Assembly (NCBI GenBank): GCA_030613245.1
Contig: JAUWMI010000002.1
Location: 62,001 to 126,000, forward strand
Direction: 5' to 3'
Origin: Candidatus Sumerlaeota bacterium
GTDB lineage: Bacteria; Sumerlaeota; Sumerlaeia; MWCT01; JAUWMI01
DNA length: 64,000 bases
Each line of letters starts with the position of its first letter. Position 1 is the stretch's first letter. The notes below the pieces were generated by a model, which was given only the letters and a program-made list of their open reading frames with translations, searched no databases and was not told where the DNA came from. A program made the position numbers and the translations under genes. Of the stretch, positions 56,437 through 64,000 are shown piece after piece.

Positions 56437-56961
56437 ATGGGACAACGGAAAAAGGTGTCAAATCTCCGCCTTTGGATCGGGATCGGCATCTTAATCCCGC
56501 TTCTGTTGGTATTTGTCACTCTCAAGTCTAACCGCGTGAAGACGTATAGAATCACCTCCAATTCCATGTTCCCTACGCTGAGGGTAGGCGATTGCCTTTT
56601 TGTCAGTGGTAGCAAGCACTATCGTCCGCAGCGCAATGATATTGTGGCTTTTCAAAATCCGACAAGCAAAGGTGAGTATCTGGTCAAGCGTGTAGTGGCG
56701 ATCCCGAACGACCAGGTGGGCATTTGTAACAGACATCTCCAGGTTAACGGAACGATTTTGCAGGAGGGGGAAATCAACGGGCAGTTAATCGCATATAAAG
56801 ACTTCAGTACAGAAATAAAAAAGGACCATATTTTTGTACTCGGAGACAACCGAAATAACAGTTACGATAGTCTGGATTTTGGCCAGCTGGAGTATAGTAG
56901 CATTCTGGGTAAGGTAACGTACATATACTGGCCGCTGAAGCGTGTTGGTGCAGCAAGGTGA
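56437..56961 (+). CDS. lepB: Signal peptidase I
   Basis: 174 residues from ATG 56437 (the frame is open to 56401). One N-terminal membrane helix (about 13-30) then the S26 domain: RITSNSMFPTLRVGD with the catalytic Ser, YLVKRVVAIPND with the catalytic Lys, and FVLGDNRNNSYDSLDFG (box E). It cleaves signal peptides on the outer side of the inner membrane. The set of catalytic residues is complete, in contrast to the homologue at 27763-28965. A TPR gene follows 127 bases later. Confidence 0.94.
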   Translation: MGQRKKVSNLRLWIGIGILIPLLLVFVTLKSNRVKTYRITSNSMFPTLRVGDCLFVSGSKHYRPQRNDIVAFQNPTSKGEYLVKRVVAIPNDQVGICNRHLQVNGTILQEGEINGQLIAYKDFSTEIKKDHIFVLGDNRNNSYDSLDFGQLEYSSILGKVTYIYWPLKRVGAAR

Positions 56962-57088
56962 CAGGCATGCGTAATTGGACTGAGCGGGTTAACTGGATGA
57001 GAAACAAGGAACCGTTATGGCAAGGGATGTGTGACCCAAAAGGCTACGCGGCTGATCATAGATTTGTGTTGTTTCCCAAGGCGAAACA

Positions 57089-58036
57089 ATGAGCAAGATA
57101 CGCAAGGTCAATCCAGGCCGAGGTGTTCCCCACTCTGATAATGCAGATGCATTCGTGTCAAAGGGTGTGGCTGCACTGAGGAACGAGGCCTTTGAGGAGG
57201 CGGTGGAATATTTTCGTTCTGCATTAAAGTTGGCGCCATTTCGTCGTGATGTCCGTGAGCTGCTGGCCATGGCGCTAGACAATTGTGCCATCGCGGAGGT
57301 AGAGGAAGGCGAGGAGGATATGGCGGTGGAGGAGGCCAAGGCTGCCAAGCATCCCTCTCGCATTACTATTCGGACGGGCATCTGGTTGTTTGTGTTTGGA
57401 TTTCTGTGTCTGAGCACAATGGCTTTTTTTGTATTTTACAGTGAAAACATCAGGGAGTTCATCCAGAAGTTCGCGTGGGCAAAGGAAGCGGTTAACCCTG
57501 TTGAGAAGCAGGTGAACGTTCTATACAATACGGCGGAGATTTACCGGAATCAAAATCGGTATAACGAGGCGATTGCCTCTCTGGAAAAGGCTCTGGATCT
57601 CAATCCGCCTAATAAGAAGGTGATCGAAGATCAGCTTGCTCTGGTGTGTTTTGAACAGGGGGAGTCTTCCTATCGAGCGAAGAACTACACGAAAGCGCTG
57701 GAAAGCTACAAAAAGGCGGTGAGCTATAACACCCACGTAACCGATTATCATTACAACGTGGGATGGGCCCAGTATATGATCGGCAGAGATAGTCAGAACA
57801 AGGGCCGTCCGTATGTGAAATATTACCGCGAGGCGATTAAGGCGTTTACGAACGCACTGAAAATTGATTCCGGACATGTGCGTTCTTATAGTGCGCTAGC
57901 GCGGGTGTATGTGCGGATGAACAATCCTGAGGAGGCAGCGAAGAATTATCGGAAGGTCATTGAGATTGATCCAGATAGCCCGGAGGCCCAGCGCGCCCGA
58001 AGCCAGATTGAAAGTATGCTGGGCAAGTCTGTGTGA
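57089..58036 (+). CDS. TPR protein with one membrane segment
   Basis: 315 residues. An N-terminal TPR pair (about 25-70: KGVAALRNEAFEEAVEYF) lies before a single membrane helix (about 97-118: GIWLFVFGFLCLSTMAFFVFY). At least four more TPRs follow (VLYNTAEIYRNQNRYNEAIASL, CFEQGESSYRAKNYTKALESY, FTNALKIDSGHVRSYSALARV, NPEEAAKNYRKVIEIDPDS). It presents repeat domains on both sides of the membrane. No other domain is seen. It shares direction with lepB and rpe; rpe starts 58 bases after it. Confidence 0.85.
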   Translation: MSKIRKVNPGRGVPHSDNADAFVSKGVAALRNEAFEEAVEYFRSALKLAPFRRDVRELLAMALDNCAIAEVEEGEEDMAVEEAKAAKHPSRITIRTGIWLFVFGFLCLSTMAFFVFYSENIREFIQKFAWAKEAVNPVEKQVNVLYNTAEIYRNQNRYNEAIASLEKALDLNPPNKKVIEDQLALVCFEQGESSYRAKNYTKALESYKKAVSYNTHVTDYHYNVGWAQYMIGRDSQNKGRPYVKYYREAIKAFTNALKIDSGHVRSYSALARVYVRMNNPEEAAKNYRKVIEIDPDSPEAQRARSQIESMLGKSV

Positions 58037-58094
58037 GGAGTGGCTGATCGGGTGCTTGTAAATCCGGGGCCGGGAGGTCAAGCAGGTTAGCAAC

Positions 58095-58826
58095 ATGGAA
58101 ACTGCACATCGCCGCAAGAGACGAACACGATCATTCCGCTTTCCTGCACCGGGTGAGGTAATTATTGCACCGTCGTTACTGGCGGCGAATTTCGCGGAAT
58201 TAAAGCAGGATCTCCGGCGCATTAGGCGGGCACGTTGCGAGTGGGTTCACCTGGATATTATGGATGGCCACTTTGTGCCGAATCTCACCTTTGGCCCGTG
58301 TGTGGCCGAAGCTATTCACCGCGCGATGCCGAACATGTTCTTTGACGCCCATCTGATGGTAGAGAGCCCTGAGGCCTACATTAACCCATTCGCGAAAGCC
58401 GGTGTTAAGTTGCTCACGATTCATCAAGAGTGTTGTCCGGAAATCGGACGTGTGATCAAAGCCATTAAGAAGACAGGGCTGAGGGTTGGGGTTTCCATCA
58501 AGCCAAAAACTGCACTCGCGAAAATAGAGTCTGTATTAGACCGAATTGATCTGGTGCTCATTATGACGGTGGATCCAGGATTTGGCGGCCAGGCGCTGAT
58601 TCCTCCGACCTTGAGCAAAGTGCGGCGATTGAACTTAATGCGCAAGGCAAAAGGGCATCGTTTTGTCATTCAGGTGGATGGTGGAATTGACCAGTCAACT
58701 GCGCCGCTTGCCGTGGCTGCGGGCGCTGAGGTGCTAGTTGCTGGAACCGCAGTATTTGAAAATGGAAGGGTGACTGAAAACATTCAGGCGCTCCGTAACA
58801 GCATTTCTGCCGCATTATCCACCTAG
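58095..58826 (+). CDS. rpe: Ribulose-phosphate 3-epimerase
   Basis: 243 residues. Interconverts ribulose-5-phosphate and xylulose-5-phosphate in the pentose phosphate pathway. Metal-binding and catalytic blocks: IIAPSLLAANFAELKQD, VHLDIMDGHFVPNLTFGP, FDAHLMVESPEAYI, TVDPGFGGQALIP and IQVDGGIDQSTAPLA. The first 20 residues are a basic, Arg-rich extension (HRRKRRTRSFRF) not usual for the family; a later start is not obvious, since no ATG is available before the barrel. Confidence 0.95.
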   Translation: METAHRRKRRTRSFRFPAPGEVIIAPSLLAANFAELKQDLRRIRRARCEWVHLDIMDGHFVPNLTFGPCVAEAIHRAMPNMFFDAHLMVESPEAYINPFAKAGVKLLTIHQECCPEIGRVIKAIKKTGLRVGVSIKPKTALAKIESVLDRIDLVLIMTVDPGFGGQALIPPTLSKVRRLNLMRKAKGHRFVIQVDGGIDQSTAPLAVAAGAEVLVAGTAVFENGRVTENIQALRNSISAALST

Positions 58827-58917
58827 CAATACATCTGATCTTTTCCCCACATGTTACCCATTGGCAGACCGAAAGGGCTGCGTTGATTGGGCAGCACAAA
58901 ATTCATTATAGGATGGA

Positions 58918-58945
58918 GTAGGGGTTCAAAATTTTGAACCCTTAC
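58918..58945. repeat. GTAGGGG palindromic repeat copy with AT-rich core
   Basis: GTAGGGGTTCAAAA/TTTTGAACCCTTAC, 28 bases with one mismatch. Same ends as the family, a different core. It lies just upstream of the IPT-domain gene. Confidence 0.8.
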
Positions 58946-59016
58946 CAATGGGCACATATATACTCAGTGTTGACGTATCATGCCAGGAAGGGTTTCGATT
59001 GTTTGGCGTTCTTTCC

Positions 59017-59913
59017 ATGCGATTATGCTCCTGCGTACGGTTCTGCATTGCAGGGCTCTTATTATGTATGTGCCTTTCAGGCAGTGACGGGTTTTGCATC
59101 GCAAGCAGCGAGCGTACCTCACCACAGAGCGCGAAGGAGGCATTCTCTCTTACCGATCTGGAGATGGCAATTCTGGTTGATGCTGAGACAACTGTTTTTA
59201 TTGATACGAGTTACTATGTCTCCATTGAGAATCTGAATGATCTCTTATCACCTGACGTTACGCATTGGTTTGACTACATTGGGGAAGGGGGAGGCACGGC
59301 AGTCTTGGATCTCGCCACGGGATTTTTTAAGCCCGAGCGCCAGGACCTGACGCATCTACTGCACCTCTGGCGTGGGCCATACGTCAGCTTTGCATCCGAG
59401 CGTGTCTCGCTGTCGGGTGCTGGTTACGATCCGGGCACGCTGCTCGACTTTTGGTGGCACCCGTATTACCTGTTCTCTCCTGCCGGGCTGGTGCGGTCGC
59501 CGTCCATGAGCATTACGCAAGAGTTGTATGGCGATGTCTTTGATGCGTGGGCCATCGTTAGCCTCGGCCCGGATGGGATAAAAAGTAGCGACGACATTAT
59601 CCGGCAGTTCGGTGTTCCGCCAACCACGCTGATTATTACGTCGCTGTCAACCCCTCAGGCAACATATGGAAATCGTGTGACGATGCGCGGTTATAATTTC
59701 GGAGCTTCCCAGGGCACCAGTCAAGTGGTTTTGAACGGAGTGCCGGTTTCCACAGTGGAGAGCTGGACATCACGGGAAATCATTTTTCGGGTAACTGAGG
59801 GAATGGCCAGTGGGAACATTGTAGTTGCAGTTGGTGGGTATGAAAGCACACCCGTCGGACTAATGGTTCTTCCTCCATCGTCCAACGTAGCATTATGGTT
59901 TCTCTACCAATAG
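59017..59913 (+). CDS. Exported protein with GspG-like region and IPT/TIG domain
   Basis: 298 residues from ATG 59017; the frame is open to ATG 58948, but the shorter start puts a signal-peptide-like segment (CIAGLLLCMCLSG) at the N-terminus. The first 170 residues after the signal resemble the soluble half of GspG pseudopilins: paired strands, HPYYLFSPAGL, then AWAIVSLGPDGIKSSDDII, which mirrors the GspG calcium-loop pattern of SxGxDG...DDI. The last 85 residues (ITSLSTPQATYGNRVTMRGYNFG to VVAVGGYESTPVGLMV) form an IPT/TIG immunoglobulin-like domain. The function is unknown; envelope or surface location is likely. Confidence 0.7.
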   Translation: MRLCSCVRFCIAGLLLCMCLSGSDGFCIASSERTSPQSAKEAFSLTDLEMAILVDAETTVFIDTSYYVSIENLNDLLSPDVTHWFDYIGEGGGTAVLDLATGFFKPERQDLTHLLHLWRGPYVSFASERVSLSGAGYDPGTLLDFWWHPYYLFSPAGLVRSPSMSITQELYGDVFDAWAIVSLGPDGIKSSDDIIRQFGVPPTTLIITSLSTPQATYGNRVTMRGYNFGASQGTSQVVLNGVPVSTVESWTSREIIFRVTEGMASGNIVVAVGGYESTPVGLMVLPPSSNVALWFLYQ

Positions 59914-60021
59914 GGGACATTGCGCTTTGGGACCGTGAAGGAATTTCTGATTTTGTAATATTGCGTACATACGTGCGTCGGGCAAGTTGCTTATTGTTCT
60001 ATACATAGAACTTAGCAAAAG

Positions 60022-60864
60022 GTGGCAAGAACTGTGGAATCAAAACGCGAAAAGCTGACCGCCTTACAGGGCACATTTAAGCAGTATGGCACAGCGTTGG
60101 TTGCCTATTCTGGAGGTGTGGATAGCACATTCCTTCTCAAGGTGGCAACTGACACGCTTGGGCGCGAGAATGTACTCGGAGTTACCTCGAAATCCGAGAC
60201 ACTGTCGGAAGAAGAATTTCGCCAAGCGATGGAGATTGCTCAGCACCAGAATTTTAATGTACAGGTTATCGAGTATTCCGAGCTAGGGATTGACGGGTTT
60301 GCCAACAATACGCCGCAGCGCTGTTATTTTTGCAAGAGAGAGCTTTTCGGGCGCTTGCGCCAGATGGCTGATACGCAGAACATTGCCGTCATCATGGACG
60401 GATGCAATTATGACGATCTGGACGACTTTCGCCCCGGCATCAAGGCGGCGCAAGAGGCTGGCGTGGTAAGTCCGCTCAAGGCCTGTGGCCTGACTAAGGC
60501 CGAGATTCGGGAGCTTGCGTGTGAGATGGGTTTGCCAAATTGGGACAAGCCGTCGTGCGCATGCCTTTCGTCACGATTTCCATACGGGACAGCGATTACC
60601 CGCGAGCGCTTGAAGATGGTAGGCGAAGCAGAAAGGTTTCTCACGCGACTGGGCTTGCCGCAACTGCGCGTACGCTACCATGACGCTATCGCCCGCATCG
60701 AAGTGCCCCCTGATAGCCTCGCTTTCCTGCTCGAGCCCGACGTTCGTGAGGCTGTTTTATATAAGTTCAGAGACGTGGGATTTACCTACGTAGCGCTCGA
60801 CCTCCAGGGTTATCGTACCGGCAGTATGAATGAGACAATGTTTGTGGATGAATACCCGAGCTGA
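60022..60864 (+). CDS. larE: LarE-type ATP-dependent sulfur transferase
   Basis: 280 residues from GTG 60022 (GTG 60034 is an alternative). LarE adenylates and sulfurises the pyridinium carboxylate precursor of the nickel-pincer nucleotide cofactor of lactate racemase. The PP-loop YSGGVDSTFLLKVA is near the N-terminus; CYFCKRELF and DGCNYDDLDD follow, and KPSCACLSSRFPYG carries Cys directly before LSSR, the sulfur-donating position of the family, and a second Cys two residues earlier. Extra cysteines may mean the iron-sulfur-cluster form rather than the sacrificial-cysteine form; this is not certain. larA, larB and larC are not in the window. Confidence 0.9.
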   Translation: MARTVESKREKLTALQGTFKQYGTALVAYSGGVDSTFLLKVATDTLGRENVLGVTSKSETLSEEEFRQAMEIAQHQNFNVQVIEYSELGIDGFANNTPQRCYFCKRELFGRLRQMADTQNIAVIMDGCNYDDLDDFRPGIKAAQEAGVVSPLKACGLTKAEIRELACEMGLPNWDKPSCACLSSRFPYGTAITRERLKMVGEAERFLTRLGLPQLRVRYHDAIARIEVPPDSLAFLLEPDVREAVLYKFRDVGFTYVALDLQGYRTGSMNETMFVDEYPS

Positions 60865-61048
60865 TAGAAATTATTACTCAGAGTACCACATATTTGTGTC
60901 GCTGTATGACTTATTAAAGCTCCACGCAAAGCCGCAAAGAAGATGGGAAATTTGCGTTCCCGGCGTCTTTTCGGGAGATTTAAAATCTGTAAGCTATTTT
61001 GTGCTCTTATTAATAACTGAATCGTCGGAAGAATGAGGATGTATTCGT

Positions 61049-61996
61049 ATGAAAAATGAATGTTCGCGACGTGAATTTCTTAAGCAGATCGGCATAGGCG
61101 CAGCCGCACTGGGCTTCCTTCCTAGCACCTTTGCCAAACAAATTGTGAGTGCGGAAGGGACTACAGTGCCGCAAACCTCAACGGCCGCGATACCGGACAT
61201 TGTGGTAGCTGAGGGGAAAGACCCCGCGGCCATGGTCAGGGCTGCGATTCAACATCTTGGTGGCATGAGTCGTTATGTCAAGGCGGGCGACATCGTGGTG
61301 GTCAAGCCGAATATCGGATGGGATAGACTGCCAGTCCAGGCAGCCAATACGAATCCTGATGTCGTGGCTGCGGTCGTGCGGCTGGCTTTGGAAAGCGGAG
61401 CAAAGGTAGTGAAGGTCTTCGACAATCCGGTCAACAATGCAATGAGCTGCTATAAACGCAGTGGCATTGAAGACAAGGCAAAGGCCGCAGGTGCTCAGGT
61501 TAAATTTATGGACGATCGCTTTTTTGCCATGGTGCGATTTCCAGAAGCAAAGTTCCTGAAGCAATGGCCAGTCTATCGCGAAGTTCTTGAGTGCGACTGT
61601 TTGATCAATGTCCCCATTGCCAAGCATCACAATAGCTCAGGGCTGACTATGGCATTGAAGAACCATATGGGAGTCATCGGTGGGAATCGGGGAAAGATTC
61701 ATACGCAGCTGCACCGCGCTATTGCCGATCTTGGTGCACAGTTTAAGCCACGGCTCACGGTACTGGACGCCTATCGAATCCTCGTGCGCAACGGGCCCAC
61801 AGGTGGAAGTCTGCAGGACGTTAAATTTGAAGGCAAGTGTATTGCCGGCACGAACCAGGTGGCTGTTGATGCTTACGGAGCTACGTTATTTGGCCTGAAG
61901 CCGGAGCAGTTGGAATACCTTGTGCTGGCCAAGGAATATGGGCTTGGGGAGATTGATTTGCAGAAATTGCAGATCAAAAAGGTCGAGGCAGCATGA
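61049..61996 (+). CDS. DUF362 protein with Tat signal
   Basis: 315 residues. A twin-arginine signal CSRREFLKQIGIGAAALGFL starts the protein, so it should be exported folded. The DUF362 body has VVVKPNIGWDRLP, INVPIAKHHNSSGLTMALKNHMGVIGG, and AGTNQVAVDAYGATLFGL, the conserved glycine-rich and His-Asn blocks of the family, without an own ferredoxin domain. DUF362 proteins are linked to iron-sulfur redox proteins, but no activity is established to my knowledge. The stop overlaps the next start by four bases (ATGA), tying it to the polyferredoxin. Confidence 0.9.
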   Translation: MKNECSRREFLKQIGIGAAALGFLPSTFAKQIVSAEGTTVPQTSTAAIPDIVVAEGKDPAAMVRAAIQHLGGMSRYVKAGDIVVVKPNIGWDRLPVQAANTNPDVVAAVVRLALESGAKVVKVFDNPVNNAMSCYKRSGIEDKAKAAGAQVKFMDDRFFAMVRFPEAKFLKQWPVYREVLECDCLINVPIAKHHNSSGLTMALKNHMGVIGGNRGKIHTQLHRAIADLGAQFKPRLTVLDAYRILVRNGPTGGSLQDVKFEGKCIAGTNQVAVDAYGATLFGLKPEQLEYLVLAKEYGLGEIDLQKLQIKKVEAA

Positions 61997-63588
61997 TTCA
62001 TCTGCGTCGGGCGTCGCAACTTCTTTTCCTCGCATTTTTTATCTATCTGGTCATCAACACGCAGGCCAAAATTGTTGATACCCTCTATGACATACGCTCG
62101 CCGTTTTCCGTCCACCTGTTTTTTACCTCTAATCCGCTGACGTTTCTATCCGTGGTTGCTTCAACCAAGCAGATCATTGCAATAAACTATTTGCCGATGC
62201 TCGTTCTGGTGGGACTTGCCCTGGTTTTCGGACGGTACTTTTGCGGATGGATCTGCCCCCTGGGGACGTGTATTGATGCGTCGGCGCATATAGTTAGGCC
62301 ACGGCCAGGCTCTGGCCGGCCATCGGGCAAAACAGCCCACAGCGTTAAGTTCTACGTCCTGTTGGCACTTCTACTGGTTGCCCTGCTGGGTATGAACCTG
62401 GTGGGCTTTCTGGATCCCATTACAATTATGATGCGTAGCACCACGTACTCGTTGCTTCCTTATAGCGAGCTGCTTGTGCGCGGTGCGCTGGACCCGTTGT
62501 ACAATGTGCCGGTGGTAAACCGGGTCTCCGAGCCGGCGTATAGTTTTCTTAAGCGGACGGTATTGACCTTCTCGGAGCCATATTATCAGAACGCTTTTCT
62601 ATTCTTCTGTTTGTTTCTGCTCGTGCTGGGGCTTACGGCGGTGCGCAAGCGATTCTGGTGCAGATACGTCTGCCCGCTGGGTGCATTTTATGGATACGTG
62701 GGGCAGGTAGGTGTGGTGCGACGCCGTGTGGATGAGAAGTGCACGCAATGCGGACTCTGTGAGAAACAATGCCGGATGCGGTCAATCAAAGAGCCAGCAG
62801 AGTTGTTTGATCATCGCGAGTGTATTCAATGCATGGAATGCCAGGCCATCTGTCCGGTAGATGCAATTCACTATTCTCCACGACCGCGTCGGGGCGTTGC
62901 GCACGATACAGCGATTGACCTGAGCCGTCGCGGATTTATCAAGACTGTGGGAATTTCCATCCTTGTCTTTCCTCTGTTCAGGGTGGGTCAACGCAAGATT
63001 ATCGCCAGTGAGTTTCTCATCCGACCACCCGGCGCAGTGCCAGAGCCTGAATTCCTTCAGAAATGCATTCGGTGCGGGGAGTGTATGCGGGTTTGTCCGG
63101 GAAATGCCCTGCATCCGACGCTTTTCCAGTCTGGGATGGAAGGGCTCTGGACGCCAATCGTAATTCCGCGCCTGGGGTACTGCGTTTATGATTGTGCGTT
63201 GTGCGGAACCGTGTGCCCCACGGGAGCCATTGAGGCGCTCTCACTGCCGGCAAAAAAGATCACGTGCATTGGAACTGCTTACTTCGACCAAAATCGCTGC
63301 ATACCGTTTGACGAACTGCAGGATTGCAGCGTGTGTGAGGAGGCGTGTCCAGTCTCGCCTAAGGCGATTAAATTGGTACCCACTGAGGTCGTTGATGATA
63401 AGGGGAACCATAAGGTGATTAAGCAGCCGTACATGGTTGAAGAGGAATGCATCGGTTGTGGGATTTGTGAGACTAAATGTCCGATTGAGGGGACCTCGGC
63501 TATTCTGGTGACCTCACGTAATGAATCCCGCGCAGCTCGAGCGCAGGGGGCGCAGACTGGCGGCGTGCTTGAGGGTAGTTTTTACTAG
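61993..63588 (+). CDS. Membrane polyferredoxin, NapH-NapG-like fusion
   Basis: 531 residues. The N-terminal half is NapH/MauN-like: membrane helices around 8-22, 66-80, 120-140 and 200-217, with FCGWICPLG (84-91) and WCRYVCPLGA (222-231). Ferredoxin motifs follow at 250-260 and 277-287. A twin-arginine-like SRRGFIKTVG at 311-320 plus a hydrophobic stretch marks a junction, after which come NapG/MauM-like motifs at 358-368, 401-408, 445-452 and 486-496. About five or six 4Fe-4S clusters are possible. It probably passes electrons from the quinone pool across the membrane to a periplasmic partner such as the DUF362 protein. Confidence 0.9.
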   Translation: MIHLRRASQLLFLAFFIYLVINTQAKIVDTLYDIRSPFSVHLFFTSNPLTFLSVVASTKQIIAINYLPMLVLVGLALVFGRYFCGWICPLGTCIDASAHIVRPRPGSGRPSGKTAHSVKFYVLLALLLVALLGMNLVGFLDPITIMMRSTTYSLLPYSELLVRGALDPLYNVPVVNRVSEPAYSFLKRTVLTFSEPYYQNAFLFFCLFLLVLGLTAVRKRFWCRYVCPLGAFYGYVGQVGVVRRRVDEKCTQCGLCEKQCRMRSIKEPAELFDHRECIQCMECQAICPVDAIHYSPRPRRGVAHDTAIDLSRRGFIKTVGISILVFPLFRVGQRKIIASEFLIRPPGAVPEPEFLQKCIRCGECMRVCPGNALHPTLFQSGMEGLWTPIVIPRLGYCVYDCALCGTVCPTGAIEALSLPAKKITCIGTAYFDQNRCIPFDELQDCSVCEEACPVSPKAIKLVPTEVVDDKGNHKVIKQPYMVEEECIGCGICETKCPIEGTSAILVTSRNESRAARAQGAQTGGVLEGSFY

Positions 63589-63608
63589 CAGTACGGAATA
63601 AGGGCTAG

Positions 63609-63869
63609 ATGTATATGATCGCCGTATCGCCAGTGATTGCCCTATTGATCTGCGTTGGTTCCGGCGTAATTGTCTTTGTGCTGCTAATGGTAAGAAACCG
63701 CAATTGGAGTTTCTCGGATCTCCTGTCAGCTCTTTTCGTTACGTACGACTTCCAAAATCCCGTCAAATGGTACATTCTTGCGGCGTTTGTGACCATGGTG
63801 CTCGTCTTCTTTTGTTTGTTCGCAGCGATATTCCCTGGCAGCGAAAAGCCCTTGTTTCGCATTCAGTAG
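63609..63869 (+). CDS. Small two-helix membrane protein
   Basis: 86 residues with two membrane segments (about 5-27, AVSPVIALLICVGSGVIVFVLL, and 54-73, WYILAAFVTMVLVFFCLFAAI) joined by a loop with NRNWSFSDLLSALF. It starts 20 bases after the polyferredoxin gene and shares its direction, so it is likely a third member of that operon, perhaps an anchor or assembly subunit. No family is recognised. Confidence 0.65.
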   Translation: MYMIAVSPVIALLICVGSGVIVFVLLMVRNRNWSFSDLLSALFVTYDFQNPVKWYILAAFVTMVLVFFCLFAAIFPGSEKPLFRIQ

Positions 63870-63940
63870 GTTGGTGCGCCGCTGGTAAGATTGCCGTTGT
63901 CGGGTCGTACAAGTTCCGCGGCAAATACAGAGGCCGGATC

Positions 63941-64000
63941 ATGCGGATGTTCTGGATAACTTCAGGGATGGCGCTTGGTATGGTTTATGCACGCTCTGCG
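63941..64000 (+). CDS. Possible start of a further exported protein (partial)
   Basis: An ATG at 63941, with AGAGG eight bases upstream, opens a frame to the window edge: MRMFWITSGMALGMVYARSA, resembling the start of a signal peptide or membrane segment. Only 20 codons are visible and the frame is also open upstream, so this is tentative. Confidence 0.3.
   Translation, partial: MRMFWITSGMALGMVYARSA

Overview
This is a gene-dense bacterial chromosome segment with roughly even base composition, from an organism with a Gram-negative-type envelope. It encodes Tat-signal proteins, lipoproteins, a CHASE2 adenylate cyclase, FecR and pseudopilin-type domains, GHL10 hydrolases and DUF2723/GT39 transferases. 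This mix, the high share of proteins with only weak matches, and many short palindromic repeats suggest an uncultivated phylum (FCB/PVC-adjacent, Sumerlaeota/Hydrogenedentota-like). That placement is a guess; no rRNA is present. I see no phage, IS transposase, CRISPR array, tRNA or rRNA. The genes look like core metabolism and housekeeping plus lineage-specific envelope proteins.

Layout. 1-1.6 kb (minus): a glycosyltransferase 2 fragment and a radical SAM/SPASM protein. 2-6.3 kb (plus): GHL10 hydrolase, smpB with a tandemly duplicated 3' end, a DUF523 protein, hemB. 6.4-8.3 kb (minus): Cys-rich protein and a sugar-type ABC binding lipoprotein. 8.5-18.4 kb (plus): hisF-hisI-trpEGDCBA-accD, then a ugpC-like ATPase; trpF is missing. 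18.4-19.2 kb: repeat-rich intergenic region. 19.2-21.4 kb: DUF2723/TPR membrane protein. 21.6-25.5 kb (minus): fetB, fetA, GT39 transferase, pgsA. 25.7-29 kb (plus): GT4 transferase, atypical SDR, and a zinc-ribbon/membrane/signal-peptidase-like fusion that has lost its catalytic residues. 29-31.4 kb: second GHL10 hydrolase and a TPR protein. 31.5-36 kb (minus): rpoZ, dnaK, groEL, groES. 36.5-40.6 kb: large acidic TPR membrane protein, small membrane protein, rtcB. 40.8-47.4 kb (plus): M55 D-aminopeptidase, class V PLP enzyme, alanine dehydrogenase, MoaD-like protein, and two subunits of a xanthine-dehydrogenase-type enzyme with no FAD subunit. 47.5-55.2 kb (minus): rluD-type synthase, lpdA, CHASE2 cyclase, FecR/pseudopilin fusion, fructose-bisphosphate aldolase. 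55.4-64 kb: mini-pilin, lipoprotein, lepB, TPR protein, rpe, IPT/pseudopilin-like protein, larE, then a DUF362 Tat protein with a NapH-NapG-like polyferredoxin fusion and a small membrane protein.

Points of most interest: (i) the pseudo-signal-peptidase fusion, which contrasts with the intact lepB in the same window; (ii) three separate genes carrying pseudopilin pieces (a pilin N-terminus alone, and GspG-like periplasmic halves fused to FecR or IPT domains), one of them beside a CHASE2 cyclase; (iii) the NapH-NapG fusion with an internal twin-arginine motif; (iv) a dispersed GTAGGGGC...GCCCCTAC palindrome family, one copy of which forms the trpB stop codon and another the junction of the smpB duplication; (v) a possible D-alanine salvage cassette. 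All functions are assigned by reading motifs; no database search was run.
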